64,000 nucleotides of DNA from Planctomycetota bacterium (GTDB lineage: Bacteria > Planctomycetota > Planctomycetia > Pirellulales > Pirellulaceae). Within the stretch, counting starts at the first letter, position 1, and each line of letters begins with the position of its first letter. A program made the position numbers and the translations under genes. The DNA is taken from positions 62,001 through 126,000 of the forward strand of contig VGZA01000003.1 in the NCBI GenBank assembly GCA_016872775.1, given 5' to 3'. Positions 27,572 to 41,100 of this stretch are shown here, in pieces. The notes under the pieces were generated by a model, which saw only the letters and a list, made by a program, of their open reading frames with translations, was not told where the DNA came from and did not search any database.

Positions 27572-28720
27572 ATGCCGCTCTCGCAAGCCCATCGGAAAAT
27601 CAAGTCCATTCTCCGCTCGGAGACGATCTGCTGCTTGTCACCTCCTTTGCTGGTCGAGAGGAGATCTCCCGCCGGTTTCGCTTCCAGCTGTAGATGATCT
27701 CGGAGAAGACCAATATCGAAGCAAAGAACATCGTCGGAAAAAAGGTCGAGTTCACCGTCGATCGCGACGAGAACACGGTGCGGCACTTCCGCGGATTCGT
27801 GAACCGCTTTTCCGCGGGCGACGAGGAAGAGGGACGCCGCAACTACCGCGCGAAAGTTGTCCCCTGGCTCTGGTTCCTGACTCGCTCGGCCGATTGCAGG
27901 ATTTTTCAGAACCTCAGCGTCCAGGATATCATCAAGCAGGTCTTCAGCGACGCCCGATTTTCCGACTTCAAATTCGACCTTCGCGAGCAGCACCCCAAGA
28001 GGGATTACTGCGTCCAGTACCGCGAGACCGACTCTAATTTCGTTTCGCGACTGATGGAACAGGAAGGAATCTTCTACTTTTTCAAGCATGAGCAGGACAA
28101 GCACATGCTGCATATCGTCGACAACAAAGGGGCCTACTACGACTGCTAGGAGAATAAAGGACTTCCCGCAAAATGTCGGCACGCGCGCGATTAAGGACCA
28201 TATCACGAGTTGGGAGCACGAATACGAGTTTCCGTCCGGCAAGTGGGCCCAGACCGATTACAACTTTGAGACGCCCAGCACCAGCCTGTTGGCGCAGACC
28301 GACAGCGTGATCGCTCTACCCGACATCAAAAAGTACGAAGTATTTGATTTTCCCGACGAGTATGAAAAGAAGAGCGAGGGCGACGCGGAGAACATGCCGC
28401 CGTACGGCCTGCCCGGTTCCAAGACAATTTCCGGAATCAAGTCGAAGACGTACAAGGGCAGCGGCTACAACGAAATCGTGCTGCAGACGGGACAGGCCAG
28501 CATCACGATGAAAAAGTACGGTGACATCGTGATCAAAGGGTAAAGACATCAAGATCGAAGCGATGAAAAAAGTCTTGTCCAAAGGCATGGAAGTCAACGC
28601 GGAAGCGGCGAACAAGAATGTCACGAAAGGCGCGATGGTGAATGTCGAGGCGTCGGCGGTCAACACCATCAAGGGTTCTCTGGTCAAAATCAACTCAATG
28701 CTGGCGAGCTCCCGCATGAC
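27572..28720 (+). pseudogene. decayed type VI secretion spike gene vgrG, internally deleted
   Basis: Fragments in three frames read as a single VgrG. MPLSQAHRKIK starts at 27572. A lost T near 27605 shifts the frame to HSPLGDDLLLVTSFAGREEI. A TAG at 27691 interrupts the FRFQL and ISEKTN segments. A TAG at 28147 plus a frameshift precede KDFPQNVGTRAIKDH. An extra T at 28541 separates YGDIVIKG from KDIKIEAMKKVLSKG. The junction between EYEKKSEGD and ENMPPYGLPGSKTISGIKS near 28390 joins parts that lie far apart in intact VgrG: the central OB-fold/gp5-like region of a couple of hundred residues is missing. The C-terminal repeats NVTKGAMVNVEASAVNTIKG are typical of the needle tip. The gene must be inactive. 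No other type VI gene is present. Confidence 0.88.
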
Positions 28721-28759
28721 ATCCATTCCGTTTCGATTTGTGTTGGCGGCGGCAATCCT

Positions 28760-28880
28760 GGTCGAAGCGGATCTGTCCGAGGCGGATCTGCGCGGCGCCG
28801 AATTTGTGGAGCTGGAGAATATCGACACCGCTCGGGCCCATGTGTTCCTGCCGGACGGCGGTGCGCCGAACGATTCCTGA
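28760..28880 (+). pseudogene. pentapeptide-repeat fragment
   Basis: In the same frame as the last vgrG segment, the translation continues into EADLSEADLRGAEFVELENI and ends DTARAHVFLPDGGAPNDS. The A(D/N)Lxx spacing marks a short pentapeptide-repeat remnant. Pentapeptide-repeat genes are often found near vgrG in type VI loci, so this may be what is left of a neighbour after deletion of the intervening DNA. It is too short to be functional. Confidence 0.5.
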
Positions 28881-28971
28881 CCTGGTTCGAACGAGTCTGG
28901 TATCGGAATGGCAGGTAAGTTATCCTGCGCCGGCGGTAACTTTGCCTGCGAGGAGCGTTTGGACACTCACC

Positions 28972-30450
28972 ATGACCTATCGTCTTCCAACGAACTGTAT
29001 TAGCAACGGCGCAACGATTGGCATGCGGACCGTGCTGGGAATGCTGGTCCTGGCGATCGGGTTCGCGGGGACCGTGGGTAGGACGGAGGCAGCGGACCGG
29101 TATGAGTTGGGCAAACGGCTGCAGCGATGCGAGCGGGAGTGGCAACTGGCGACTCCCGAAGCGCGTGCGCGGGCGGTTGCCCCGATGCAGAGTGCGGTCG
29201 GCAGTTTTTTCAGTCTGCAATTCGGGCGGGCTGCCAGAGGTCTCGACGAGGCCTGGTTCGCTGTTCGCAGCACCGACTCGCCGAGCAACGAAGAACGACT
29301 CGCAATCGCCCACCGGATTTTGCTCGCGCCGCGACTCGTCGACGCCGCAAACACAACTCTCAAAATCGCTGGTTCGCCTTGCTATGACGTTGCTGAAACA
29401 CTCGATTCACAAGGCGAATTCGAACTCCGCCGCGGCAATGGAACCACGGTCGCTCGGCAAGCGTTCCGCTGGCTCGATTTGCCCCAGGGTATCGATCTCA
29501 ACCTTGATGGGATTGGGCCGGGCGATTTCAAGCTGGTGCTGACAGGATCAGTGGGATCCTTGCCGATGGAACTGAACTGGGTGATGGTCTCTCGCGTCGA
29601 CCGGCTTGCCGACCGCATGGCGGCTGTCGAGCGGGCAAAAAGCAGTTGGCCTGGCGACGCGTCGGAAACGGTTCGCGCGACCGTCGACGGCCTGCTGGGG
29701 TTGCTCAAGTCGCTTGCATCCGAACAGGTCCAGGAAACCGACTTCCCGGCCAATCGCCTGCTCGAACATTGCGAAACGCTGGTCGCATCGCAAGGTCGTT
29801 CGGTTTCGACCCTGCGGGAATTGGCTTCCGGGCAGGATGCGTGGATTACCCTGGCACGCGACGGCAGCCAGTCGCCGATTCGCCTGAGGGCGCCTCCACC
29901 TGCGGAACCCAACCCCCAATCCGACGAAAAGCCATGGCCCGTGCTGTTTCTCTTTCATGGTGCCGGCGGCAGTGAAAATATGTTCTTTGACGCCTACGGC
30001 GCCGGTCGGGCCGTCGATCTGGGAACCGAGCGACGCTGGCTGGTGATCGCAACGCGACAGACACTGTTCAACAACATCGATTGCAAAGAGATACTCGACA
30101 TCCTTCACGATTACTTTCCGATCGATCGCAAGCGCGTGTTCTGCATCGGCCACTCGATGGGTGCGGGTCAGGTCGTGCGACAGGTAACGCGGCACCCGCA
30201 GTTGATGAGCGCTGCCGCGGCGCTGGGGGGCGGGGGTCGCGTTGGCCAACCGGAATCGGTCCGGCACGTTCGCTGGTTCGTCGGCGCAGGGGAAGCCGAC
30301 TTCGGACGCGGCGGCGCTGTCAATCTGGTGCGATCGCTCGAAAAATCGGGCGCCAACGCCACTTACCGCGAGTACAAACAGGTCGAACACATGATGATCG
30401 TGCAAGCCGCGCTCGATGATGTTTTTCGGTTTTTTGACGATGAGTCGTAA
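28972..30450 (+). CDS. secreted alpha/beta-hydrolase (esterase)
   Basis: A 492-residue protein from the ATG at 28972. The ATG at 29023 (MRTVLGMLVLAIGF, 475 residues) gives a more typical signal peptide, cleaved near GRTEAAD; AGGAG upstream of 28972 is distant (16 bases). The N-terminal 300 residues are of unknown fold. From about residue 320 an alpha/beta-hydrolase domain follows, with WPVLFLFHGAGGSENMF as the oxyanion region, nucleophile elbow GHSMGAGQ, a likely Asp in GAGEADFGRGG and a His in QVEHMMI. It resembles PHB-depolymerase or feruloyl-esterase-like secreted hydrolases. The TAA stop lies within the first unit of a CTCGAAAC repeat cluster. Confidence 0.8.
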   Translation: MTYRLPTNCISNGATIGMRTVLGMLVLAIGFAGTVGRTEAADRYELGKRLQRCEREWQLATPEARARAVAPMQSAVGSFFSLQFGRAARGLDEAWFAVRSTDSPSNEERLAIAHRILLAPRLVDAANTTLKIAGSPCYDVAETLDSQGEFELRRGNGTTVARQAFRWLDLPQGIDLNLDGIGPGDFKLVLTGSVGSLPMELNWVMVSRVDRLADRMAAVERAKSSWPGDASETVRATVDGLLGLLKSLASEQVQETDFPANRLLEHCETLVASQGRSVSTLRELASGQDAWITLARDGSQSPIRLRAPPPAEPNPQSDEKPWPVLFLFHGAGGSENMFFDAYGAGRAVDLGTERRWLVIATRQTLFNNIDCKEILDILHDYFPIDRKRVFCIGHSMGAGQVVRQVTRHPQLMSAAAALGGGGRVGQPESVRHVRWFVGAGEADFGRGGAVNLVRSLEKSGANATYREYKQVEHMMIVQAALDDVFRFFDDES

Positions 30451-30516
30451 CTCGAAACTTGCGTAGTTCGAAACTTGTTTCGAGAGCGATGTAACTCGAA
30501 ACAAGTTTCGAGCTAC
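30447..30516. repeat. CTCGAAAC..GTTTCGAG repeat cluster, locus 2
   Basis: A partial unit (GTAACTCGAAACTTG) begins at 30447 and supplies the TAA stop of the esterase. A near-complete unit lies at 30463-30483 and an inverted one at 30496-30516. These pair over 21 positions with a single G-T wobble around a 12-nt loop, the same geometry as locus 1. It sits between convergent genes, and the DUF1501 stop is at 30518. Confidence 0.9.
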
Positions 30517-30517
30517 G

Positions 30518-31955
30518 TTATGCCAGAATGTCGCGTATGACGTTGCCGTGGACGTCGGTCAGGCGGAAGTCTCGGCCGCCGAAGCGGTAGGTTAGAGCCT
30601 CGTGATCGACTCCTAGCTGATGCAGCACTGTGGCCCAGAGATCGTATACGGTGGCCACGTTTTCGACAGCGTGGTAACCGAGTTCGTCGGTAGCGCCGCA
30701 GGCGGTCCCTCCTTTGATTCCGCCGCCGGCAAGCCAGACACTGAACCCGAACGGGTTGTGATCGCGGCCGTCGCTTCCCTGCGCGAACGGTGTGCGACCA
30801 AATTCTCCGGCCCAGACGATCAGCGTTTCGTCCAATAAACCTCGCTGCTTCAAATCGCGGATCAAGCCGGCGATCGGCTGGTCGACCTGCTGGGCCATCT
30901 CCGCGTGTCCTGTTTTCAGTCCGCCGTGCTGGTCCCACGGGTTGCCGATCTGGCCGAGTTCGGCCGGGCGAGGCAGGCAGGTAAGTTCCACAAAGCGCAC
31001 GCCTCGTTCGACAAGTCGGCGAGCCAGAAGGCATTGTTGACCATACGCAGCGGTCTCTTTTACTGGCGAGTCGATGCCGTAAAGCCGCCGCGTCGCGTCG
31101 GTTTCCCCGGAGAGGTCGACCAGCGCGGGAACCGCTGTCTGCATGCGGAAAGCCGTTTCATAGTTGCGAATCGCCGACTCGACCTGCTCGTTATCACCAA
31201 ACTGGACGAGTTGCCGGCGGTCGACTTGCTCGACGAACCGCAGCCGCATCCGCTGTCGGCTGCCCGCTTCGCGCGGCGTGATATTCGGCAGCGGCTCCGT
31301 TTGACTCGGATCAACGAGCGACGCCTGATGAACCGCGGGCAGAAAACCATTGCCGTAGATGCCGATTCCTCCCAGCGGCGAGCCACCACTGGCGAGAACC
31401 ACGTATCCGGGCAGGTTATCGTTTTCGCTGCCCAAGCCGTAGTTCACCCACGCGCCGGCGCTGGGGTATCCCGCCAGGGAGAATCCGGTGTGAATGAAAT
31501 AATTCCCTTGTGCGTGCTCGTTAGCAATGCTGGTCATCGAACGAACGACGGCGAGGTCATCGGCGCATTGAGCAACATGCGGGAACAGATCGCTGACCGG
31601 CAGGCCGCATTCCCCGTAGTTCTTGAATTCCCAGGGACTGGCCATGATGTTACCGTTGGCGTTGAACATCGTCGGCTTGACGGGCACCGGCATCGGTTTG
31701 CCGTGGTCGAGCTTCAGGCGTGGTTTCGGATCGAACGTGTCGACGGCGGAAACGCCTCCCGACATGAACAGGAAAATAACGCTCTTGGCGCGAGCCGGCA
31801 GGCTGCGGCTGGCGTGCATCGCCGTCGTGTTCTCCGCGGCGAACAGGTCTGGTCGCCGCGTCGCCAACAGGCCGGTCAAGGCCGTCAATCCGAAGCCGAC
31901 GGAGCTCCGAGCGAGCATCTTTCGGCGCGTGAGTTGAAGAGTGCCGCGTGGCGTT

Positions 31956-31966
<11 letters not shown>
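30518..31966 (-). CDS. DUF1501 Tat-exported protein
   Basis: A 482-residue DUF1501 protein. It starts [20 protein letters not shown], so the twin-arginine signal [19 protein letters not shown] directs Tat export. Family marks include [53 protein letters not shown] and [20 protein letters not shown] near the C-terminus, a metal-binding pattern like that of the alkaline phosphatase/sulfatase fold. DUF1501 genes almost always follow a PSD1 gene in planctomycetes, as here: the start overlaps the PSD1 stop by 11 bases. The molecular role is unknown. The frame is open further upstream inside the PSD1 gene, but that part is spurious. Confidence 0.92.
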
Positions 31967-36128
<4,162 letters not shown>

Positions 36129-36263
36129 TGGCTTATTCGCCGATTGTCGTTACGGGGTGGGGAAAGTGCAGGTGGGACTTGCGGCAAATCGGATGCTAGA
36201 TCATACCCTCAAACGAGCCGGATTGCTCACCTGCAGTGCCACCCGTGGCACTCGAAAGGCAGC

Positions 36264-37319
36264 CTACTCTGAAGTTTTCAGCAGTTCCAGCATCGCTTCG
36301 CCCATGGCATGGCCGATCCGCGTGAACCAGATGGCGCTGCCCAGATAGTGGTAAGGATGGTCGCCACCGGTCAGTTGCCATTGGTCACGGTTCTTCTGCC
36401 AGGTCGGGTAGAGTTCTTCCGCGGCCTTGTCCACCAGCAGGTCGGTGCGAAAGGCCTTTATATTGCCTTTGAATTCCGGCACGTCGTTCATCGACAACTG
36501 CGCGTCGCGGATAATCAGCATCGGCCCTTGCGCGGGCTTGGAACCGTTCTGGCCCATGGCGGCAATCACAAACGGCAGATTGGGAACCTGGAGATCCCTG
36601 CGCACATCCTGGATGAAATGCCGCATGTTCGAGGCATATTCGTGTTCGGCACCGTACTGGTCATTCCATCCCTGGAACCAGACGAATCCGGCCAGTTCAG
36701 GCGTCGTCCCGGCCAGGTCCGGAAACAGCCTTTCGTGGTTCCCCATGACCTCGTTCACTTCTTTCATCATGTTGCGATACGATGATCCGTAGTCCTTCTT
36801 AATGTCGTCCAGGGTCGGCAGCGGGTCCTCCTTCTTATTTTTCGCGTTACTTTGCTTGACGCGATCCTGGGCTTGTTCGAGTTCCTTCTGCAAGACTTCC
36901 GCCGCGGGAAATCCCGCGGATGGCGAGCGGAACAGTTTGTAGAGCGAATGCCCGCCCCAGGCAGCTTTGACCAGGATGATGGGTGGATCAAAGTGATTAC
37001 CCATGATCGTGCCGAATTCCAACTCCGCACCGGTACGGCCGGGAGAGCCGTAGCCCAGAGTGAGCGGCCCTTTGCGATCGAGGAACTTGATGAACACGTC
37101 GTCACGCACGATCCATTGATCGTCCTTCCGCAGGTGCGCGAAGAAATCCTCTGTTTTTGCAGCTGTGGCCTGATGCTCGAACAGACCGTTCGGCGCCTTG
37201 CCTTCCATATTCGACTGCCCCGCGAGAATGAACACCTTCACCGACTTTTCCGCGGCGTGCACGCAGGTCGTCGCAAGAAGGCAGGCGAACAGGAAGAACT
37301 TGATTGGGCGAATCATCAT
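36264..37319 (-). CDS. secreted SASA-type carbohydrate acetylesterase
   Basis: A 351-residue protein with a signal peptide (residues 1-22, ending TCVHAAE) and a sialate O-acetylesterase-like (SASA, CE6-type) SGNH hydrolase domain. The nucleophile Ser36 lies in ILAGQSNMEG. Other family blocks are GYGSPGRTGAELEFG, LVKAAWGGHSLYKLF and GFVWFQGWND. The C-terminal catalytic His is probably in TGGDHPYHYLG. It likely removes acetyl groups from glycans outside the cytoplasm. The gene is 135 bases upstream of the PSD1 gene on the same strand. Confidence 0.9.
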   Translation of the reverse strand: MMIRPIKFFLFACLLATTCVHAAEKSVKVFILAGQSNMEGKAPNGLFEHQATAAKTEDFFAHLRKDDQWIVRDDVFIKFLDRKGPLTLGYGSPGRTGAELEFGTIMGNHFDPPIILVKAAWGGHSLYKLFRSPSAGFPAAEVLQKELEQAQDRVKQSNAKNKKEDPLPTLDDIKKDYGSSYRNMMKEVNEVMGNHERLFPDLAGTTPELAGFVWFQGWNDQYGAEHEYASNMRHFIQDVRRDLQVPNLPFVIAAMGQNGSKPAQGPMLIIRDAQLSMNDVPEFKGNIKAFRTDLLVDKAAEELYPTWQKNRDQWQLTGGDHPYHYLGSAIWFTRIGHAMGEAMLELLKTSE

Positions 37320-37424
37320 GAGCCTTTCATGTTAAGGGTTCGCCAATTGTAGCCGGTCAAGCTGTCGGAAACTCGGGGCTGGAGGCCCCAGCAACGTGTC
37401 GCTTCGCTGGTGGTCCTCGGAGTA

Positions 37425-37455
37425 CCTCGACCCGTCCTCGACCCACCCTCGACCC
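37425..37455 (+). repeat. three 11-nt tandem repeats
   Basis: CCTCGACCC occurs at 37425, 37436 and 37447 with exact 11-base period and variable two-base spacers (GT, AC). It lies just before the transposase remnant. Confidence 0.75.
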
Positions 37456-37459
37456 ACGC

Positions 37460-37906
37460 GCGGTCCATCCCATGGGATGCGAAGCGGCGAGACTGGCACT
37501 TAAGAAAATGTCCGGCAGCGCGTTGGTCGAGGAATTAAGCGTCTTTCTCGCACGAACCGAACAAGTTCGCGAGACCGCTCGCCGCCGGGTAATCAAAGGG
37601 GAGTCGGTACCGAACAACGAGAAGTTATTCAGCACGTTTGAGCCGCATACGCAGCTGTTCAAGCGTGGCAAGGCTGGTGCCCCCGTGCAATTTGGCCGTC
37701 TGGTATTGGTCTACGAGGACGGGGCGGGATTCCTCACCCATTCTTATGTGCTTGGTCGTGATGAACACGATCGTGATGTCGTTGTGCGACAAACACAGAT
37801 CGTACAGGACCGACTTAATGGGGCCATTGAAGACGCTTTATTCGATCGCGGCTTCCACACGCCAGATAATCAGCGGGAACTCGCCAAAATTGTGACGAAC
37901 CACTGA
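37460..37906 (+). pseudogene. transposase fragment, ISNCY-like
   Basis: The translation (about 145 residues from the ATG at 37472) contains KLFSTFEPHTQLFKRGKAGA followed by VQFGRLVLVYEDGAGFLTHS and later ALFDRGFHTPDNQRELAKIV. This matches the core of ISNCY-type transposases, where the EPHT..KGKAG..FG..V and FD+GFH segments hold catalytic acidic residues. Both ends are missing: intact members are about 450 residues, and no continuation is found in any frame up to 38142. There are no terminal inverted repeats nearby, so this is an old remnant rather than a mobile element. Confidence 0.6.
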
Positions 37907-38142
37907 CACCAGGAACTGAATGGACGCCCCAACTTGGGCCAATTGTGGCCGCGTTCCCGAATCCCGTCCGGTGCCGAACGCCGAAAAACCCTCGACCAAG
38001 TGCATCTTCGGACGGACACTAACTATACTGAAGCCGCGACCACTCACAATGACAGCAGAGTCCGGGAAGAGTCGTCGCCGACCCATCTGTTGGTCCGCGC
38101 CAATCCAGATCGTGGATCCAATTCGCGGAAGACTACTTTCCT

Positions 38143-41100
38143 ATGCCGACCAACTTCAGGTTCCGCCGAAAGGCGCGAACAAAACAGACGGACGATGCGC
38201 CGTCGTCGAATGTTCGATCGATCCGCCGCCGCGCGATGAATTTCGAGACTTTGGAACGGCGCGCCATGCTGGACGGCACGCCGGTGATCAGCGAGATTCT
38301 GGCCTCGAATGGCGGAGGCATTGTCGATGAAGATGGCGACTCCAGTGACTGGGTTGAAATCTACAATCCCACTGGAGCTACCGTCGATCTTGAAGGTTGG
38401 CATTTGACCGATGATCGTAACGATCTCAACCAGTGGACCTTTCCCACACTCTCACTGCAGCCTGAGGCCTTTGTCACTGTTTTCGCCTCGGGGAAAAATC
38501 GAGCGGTGGCTGGCGGCCAACTCCACACCAATTTTCGGTTGTCGGGCGCCGGGGAGTATCTGGCGCTGGTCACGCCCGGCCAGGAGATCGCGAGCGAGTT
38601 TGCTCCCACGTTTCCGCAACAGGTAACCGATATCTCTTACGGCCTGGTTTTCAACGCACAGTCGTTCATCGCCGCCAATTCCGATGTCCAGTACCTGGTT
38701 CCCGGCGATGCAACCTTGGGCGATCAATGGACCGAAGTCGACTTCCCTGCCACCGGCTGGGCTTCGGGAAAAACCGGGATCGGGTTCGGCGTACTGCAAC
38801 CTGGGTTTTCAGTCACCTATGTAACGGCCGCCGCGCCGGTTAACGACTTGAACGCGGCTCGCGATCTGCTGGCGGATCCGAACCTGCAGTTGTCGCGGGT
38901 CGACACGAACGCCCCAGTCATCAACTATCTGGCGAACGGCGGCGGTGGAAACTTTGGCGACGATCTCCCGTTTCCGACACAGGAGATTGGTCAGGACTTC
39001 GATGATTTCGTCGTCCAGGCCAGCGCGACGATTGTGATTCCCCAGGGCGGATTGTGGAGTTTTGGTGTCAATAGCGACGACGGTTTCGCCCTTCGGCTGC
39101 AACGTGGTAACCACGTCCTTACATCCGAGTACTTTTCACCACGTCCGGCATTCGACACGATCGCCGTGTTGGATGTTCCGGAAGCCGGCACATGGGAAGC
39201 GTCGCTTATTATGTACGAGCGGGGCGGCGGCGCTTCGGTCGAGTTCTTCGCGGCACCAGGCAAGCACCCGACATTTTCGCCCGGGAATTTCGCTTTGGTG
39301 GGTGACACGCAGCGAGGCGGACTCGAAGCATTCAGCACCGTCGTGCCCGGCAGCGGCGCTGTCGTGGAAACCGACGTCGATTCCAGCATGCTCGGCGTCA
39401 ATGCCTCGATCCTGACTCGAATACCATTCACGGTTGCCGACCCGGATTCGATCGATACGTTGACATTGAAGATGCGATACAACGACGGTTTTGTCGCGTA
39501 CTTGAATGGTGTCGAGGTCGTTCGGCGTAATGCCCCGGCCAGTTTGCGATTCGATTCCAGCGCGACCGCGGCCCGTGATCTGCAGCAATCACTCAACCCC
39601 GAATCGATCTCGTTGACCGCACATCGCGCTCTGCTGCTTGCCGGTTGGAATATACTGGCGATTCAAGGCCTCAACGCATCCCCCAGTGACTCCAGCTTCC
39701 TGCTCCTGCCGACGCTGACCGGAACTTCGCTGCAATTGGATCAACAGCGGTATTTCGCGGCGCCAACTCCGAACGACCCAAATTCAGCCGCCTCGCTGGG
39801 AATCGTCTCGCAGGTTCAGGCATCCGTGCCCGCTGGATTCTACAACGATGCGATCGCCGTGACCTTGTCGTCGGCCGACGCCGGCTCCGAGATACGCTAC
39901 ACGCTTGACGGCAGCGCGCCTTCGCAATCGCATGGCCAGGTCTATTCGTCACCCGTATCGATTGACAGTACCACGGTTCTGCGCGCGGCCGCATTTCGAA
40001 CCGATTACATCACTCTTCCGGGCATCACCAGAACGTACCTGTATCTGGAGGATGTGATCCACCAGTCGGCGAACGGAGCGCCACCTCCAGGCTGGCCTTC
40101 GAACTGGGGCAACAATACGGTCGATTACGGAATGGATCCCGATCGGTTGCAGGCTGAGGGTGCGGATCGCGTGAAACAGGCCCTCTTGGCGCTGCCAACT
40201 CTGACGATTTCCACCGATCTCGAAAACCTGTTCGATCCGGCACGCGGCATTTACGCGAATGCCTATGGATCCGGCCGAGGATGGGAACGGCCAGCCGCAT
40301 TCGAGCTCTTGAACCCTGACGGCTCCCCCGGATTTCAAGTCAACGCCGGACTGCGTATCCGCGGCGGATATAGCCGGAGCGGAAACAATCCAAAACATGC
40401 GTTCCGGTTGTTCTTCCGCGGCGAATATGGTAATGCCAGTCTCGACTATCCGCTGTTCGGAACCGAAGGCGTTTCTTCCTTCAAGAAAATCGATCTGCGC
40501 ACGGCGCAAAACTACTCCTGGAGCTTCGGGGGCGATCCGTCCAACACGATGCTCGAAGACAATTTCGCTCGCGAAACCCAGCGCGATTTAGGACAACCTT
40601 ATACGCGCAGCCGTTGGTATCACCTCTATCTCAATGGCCAATACTGGGGACTGTTCCAAACTCAAGAGCGGGCGGAAGCGGAGTTCGCCGCAAGCTATTT
40701 TGGCGGTTCCGCCGCGAACTACGACGTCGTCAAAGCGGAATCCGGCCCCTATATCATCACCGCCACCGATGGCAACCTGGAGGCCTTTCGCCGACTCTGG
40801 AAAGCGGCTGTTGCGGGATTCGACTCCAATGCCGACTATTTCCGCATTCAGGGTAAAAACCCGGACGGTACGGACAATAGCCAATTCGAAGTCTTGCTGG
40901 ATGTCGACAATCTGGCCACCTATATGATCGACATCCTGTACGGCGGCAATCTCGATGCGCCAATTTCGAACTTCCTGGGCAACACAGCCGTTAACAATTT
41001 TTTCGCGATTCGGGACCGGACGGGCCGCCAAGGGTTCCGCTACTTCCAACACGATGCGGAACATACGTTGCGGAATCTTGGTGAAAACCGAAACGGCCCC

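Noticed and set aside
27572-28720. Programmed frameshifting or stop-codon readthrough in vgrG
   Set aside because: There are in-frame stops plus several frameshifts and a missing domain, with no slippery heptamers at the junctions; decay is simpler.
37460-37906. Intact insertion sequence
   Set aside because: Both ends of the transposase are missing and no terminal inverted repeats or target duplications are visible.
38021-38030. TATACT as promoter of the giant surface gene
   Set aside because: No -35 element at suitable spacing and more than 100 bases of leader; too weak to annotate.
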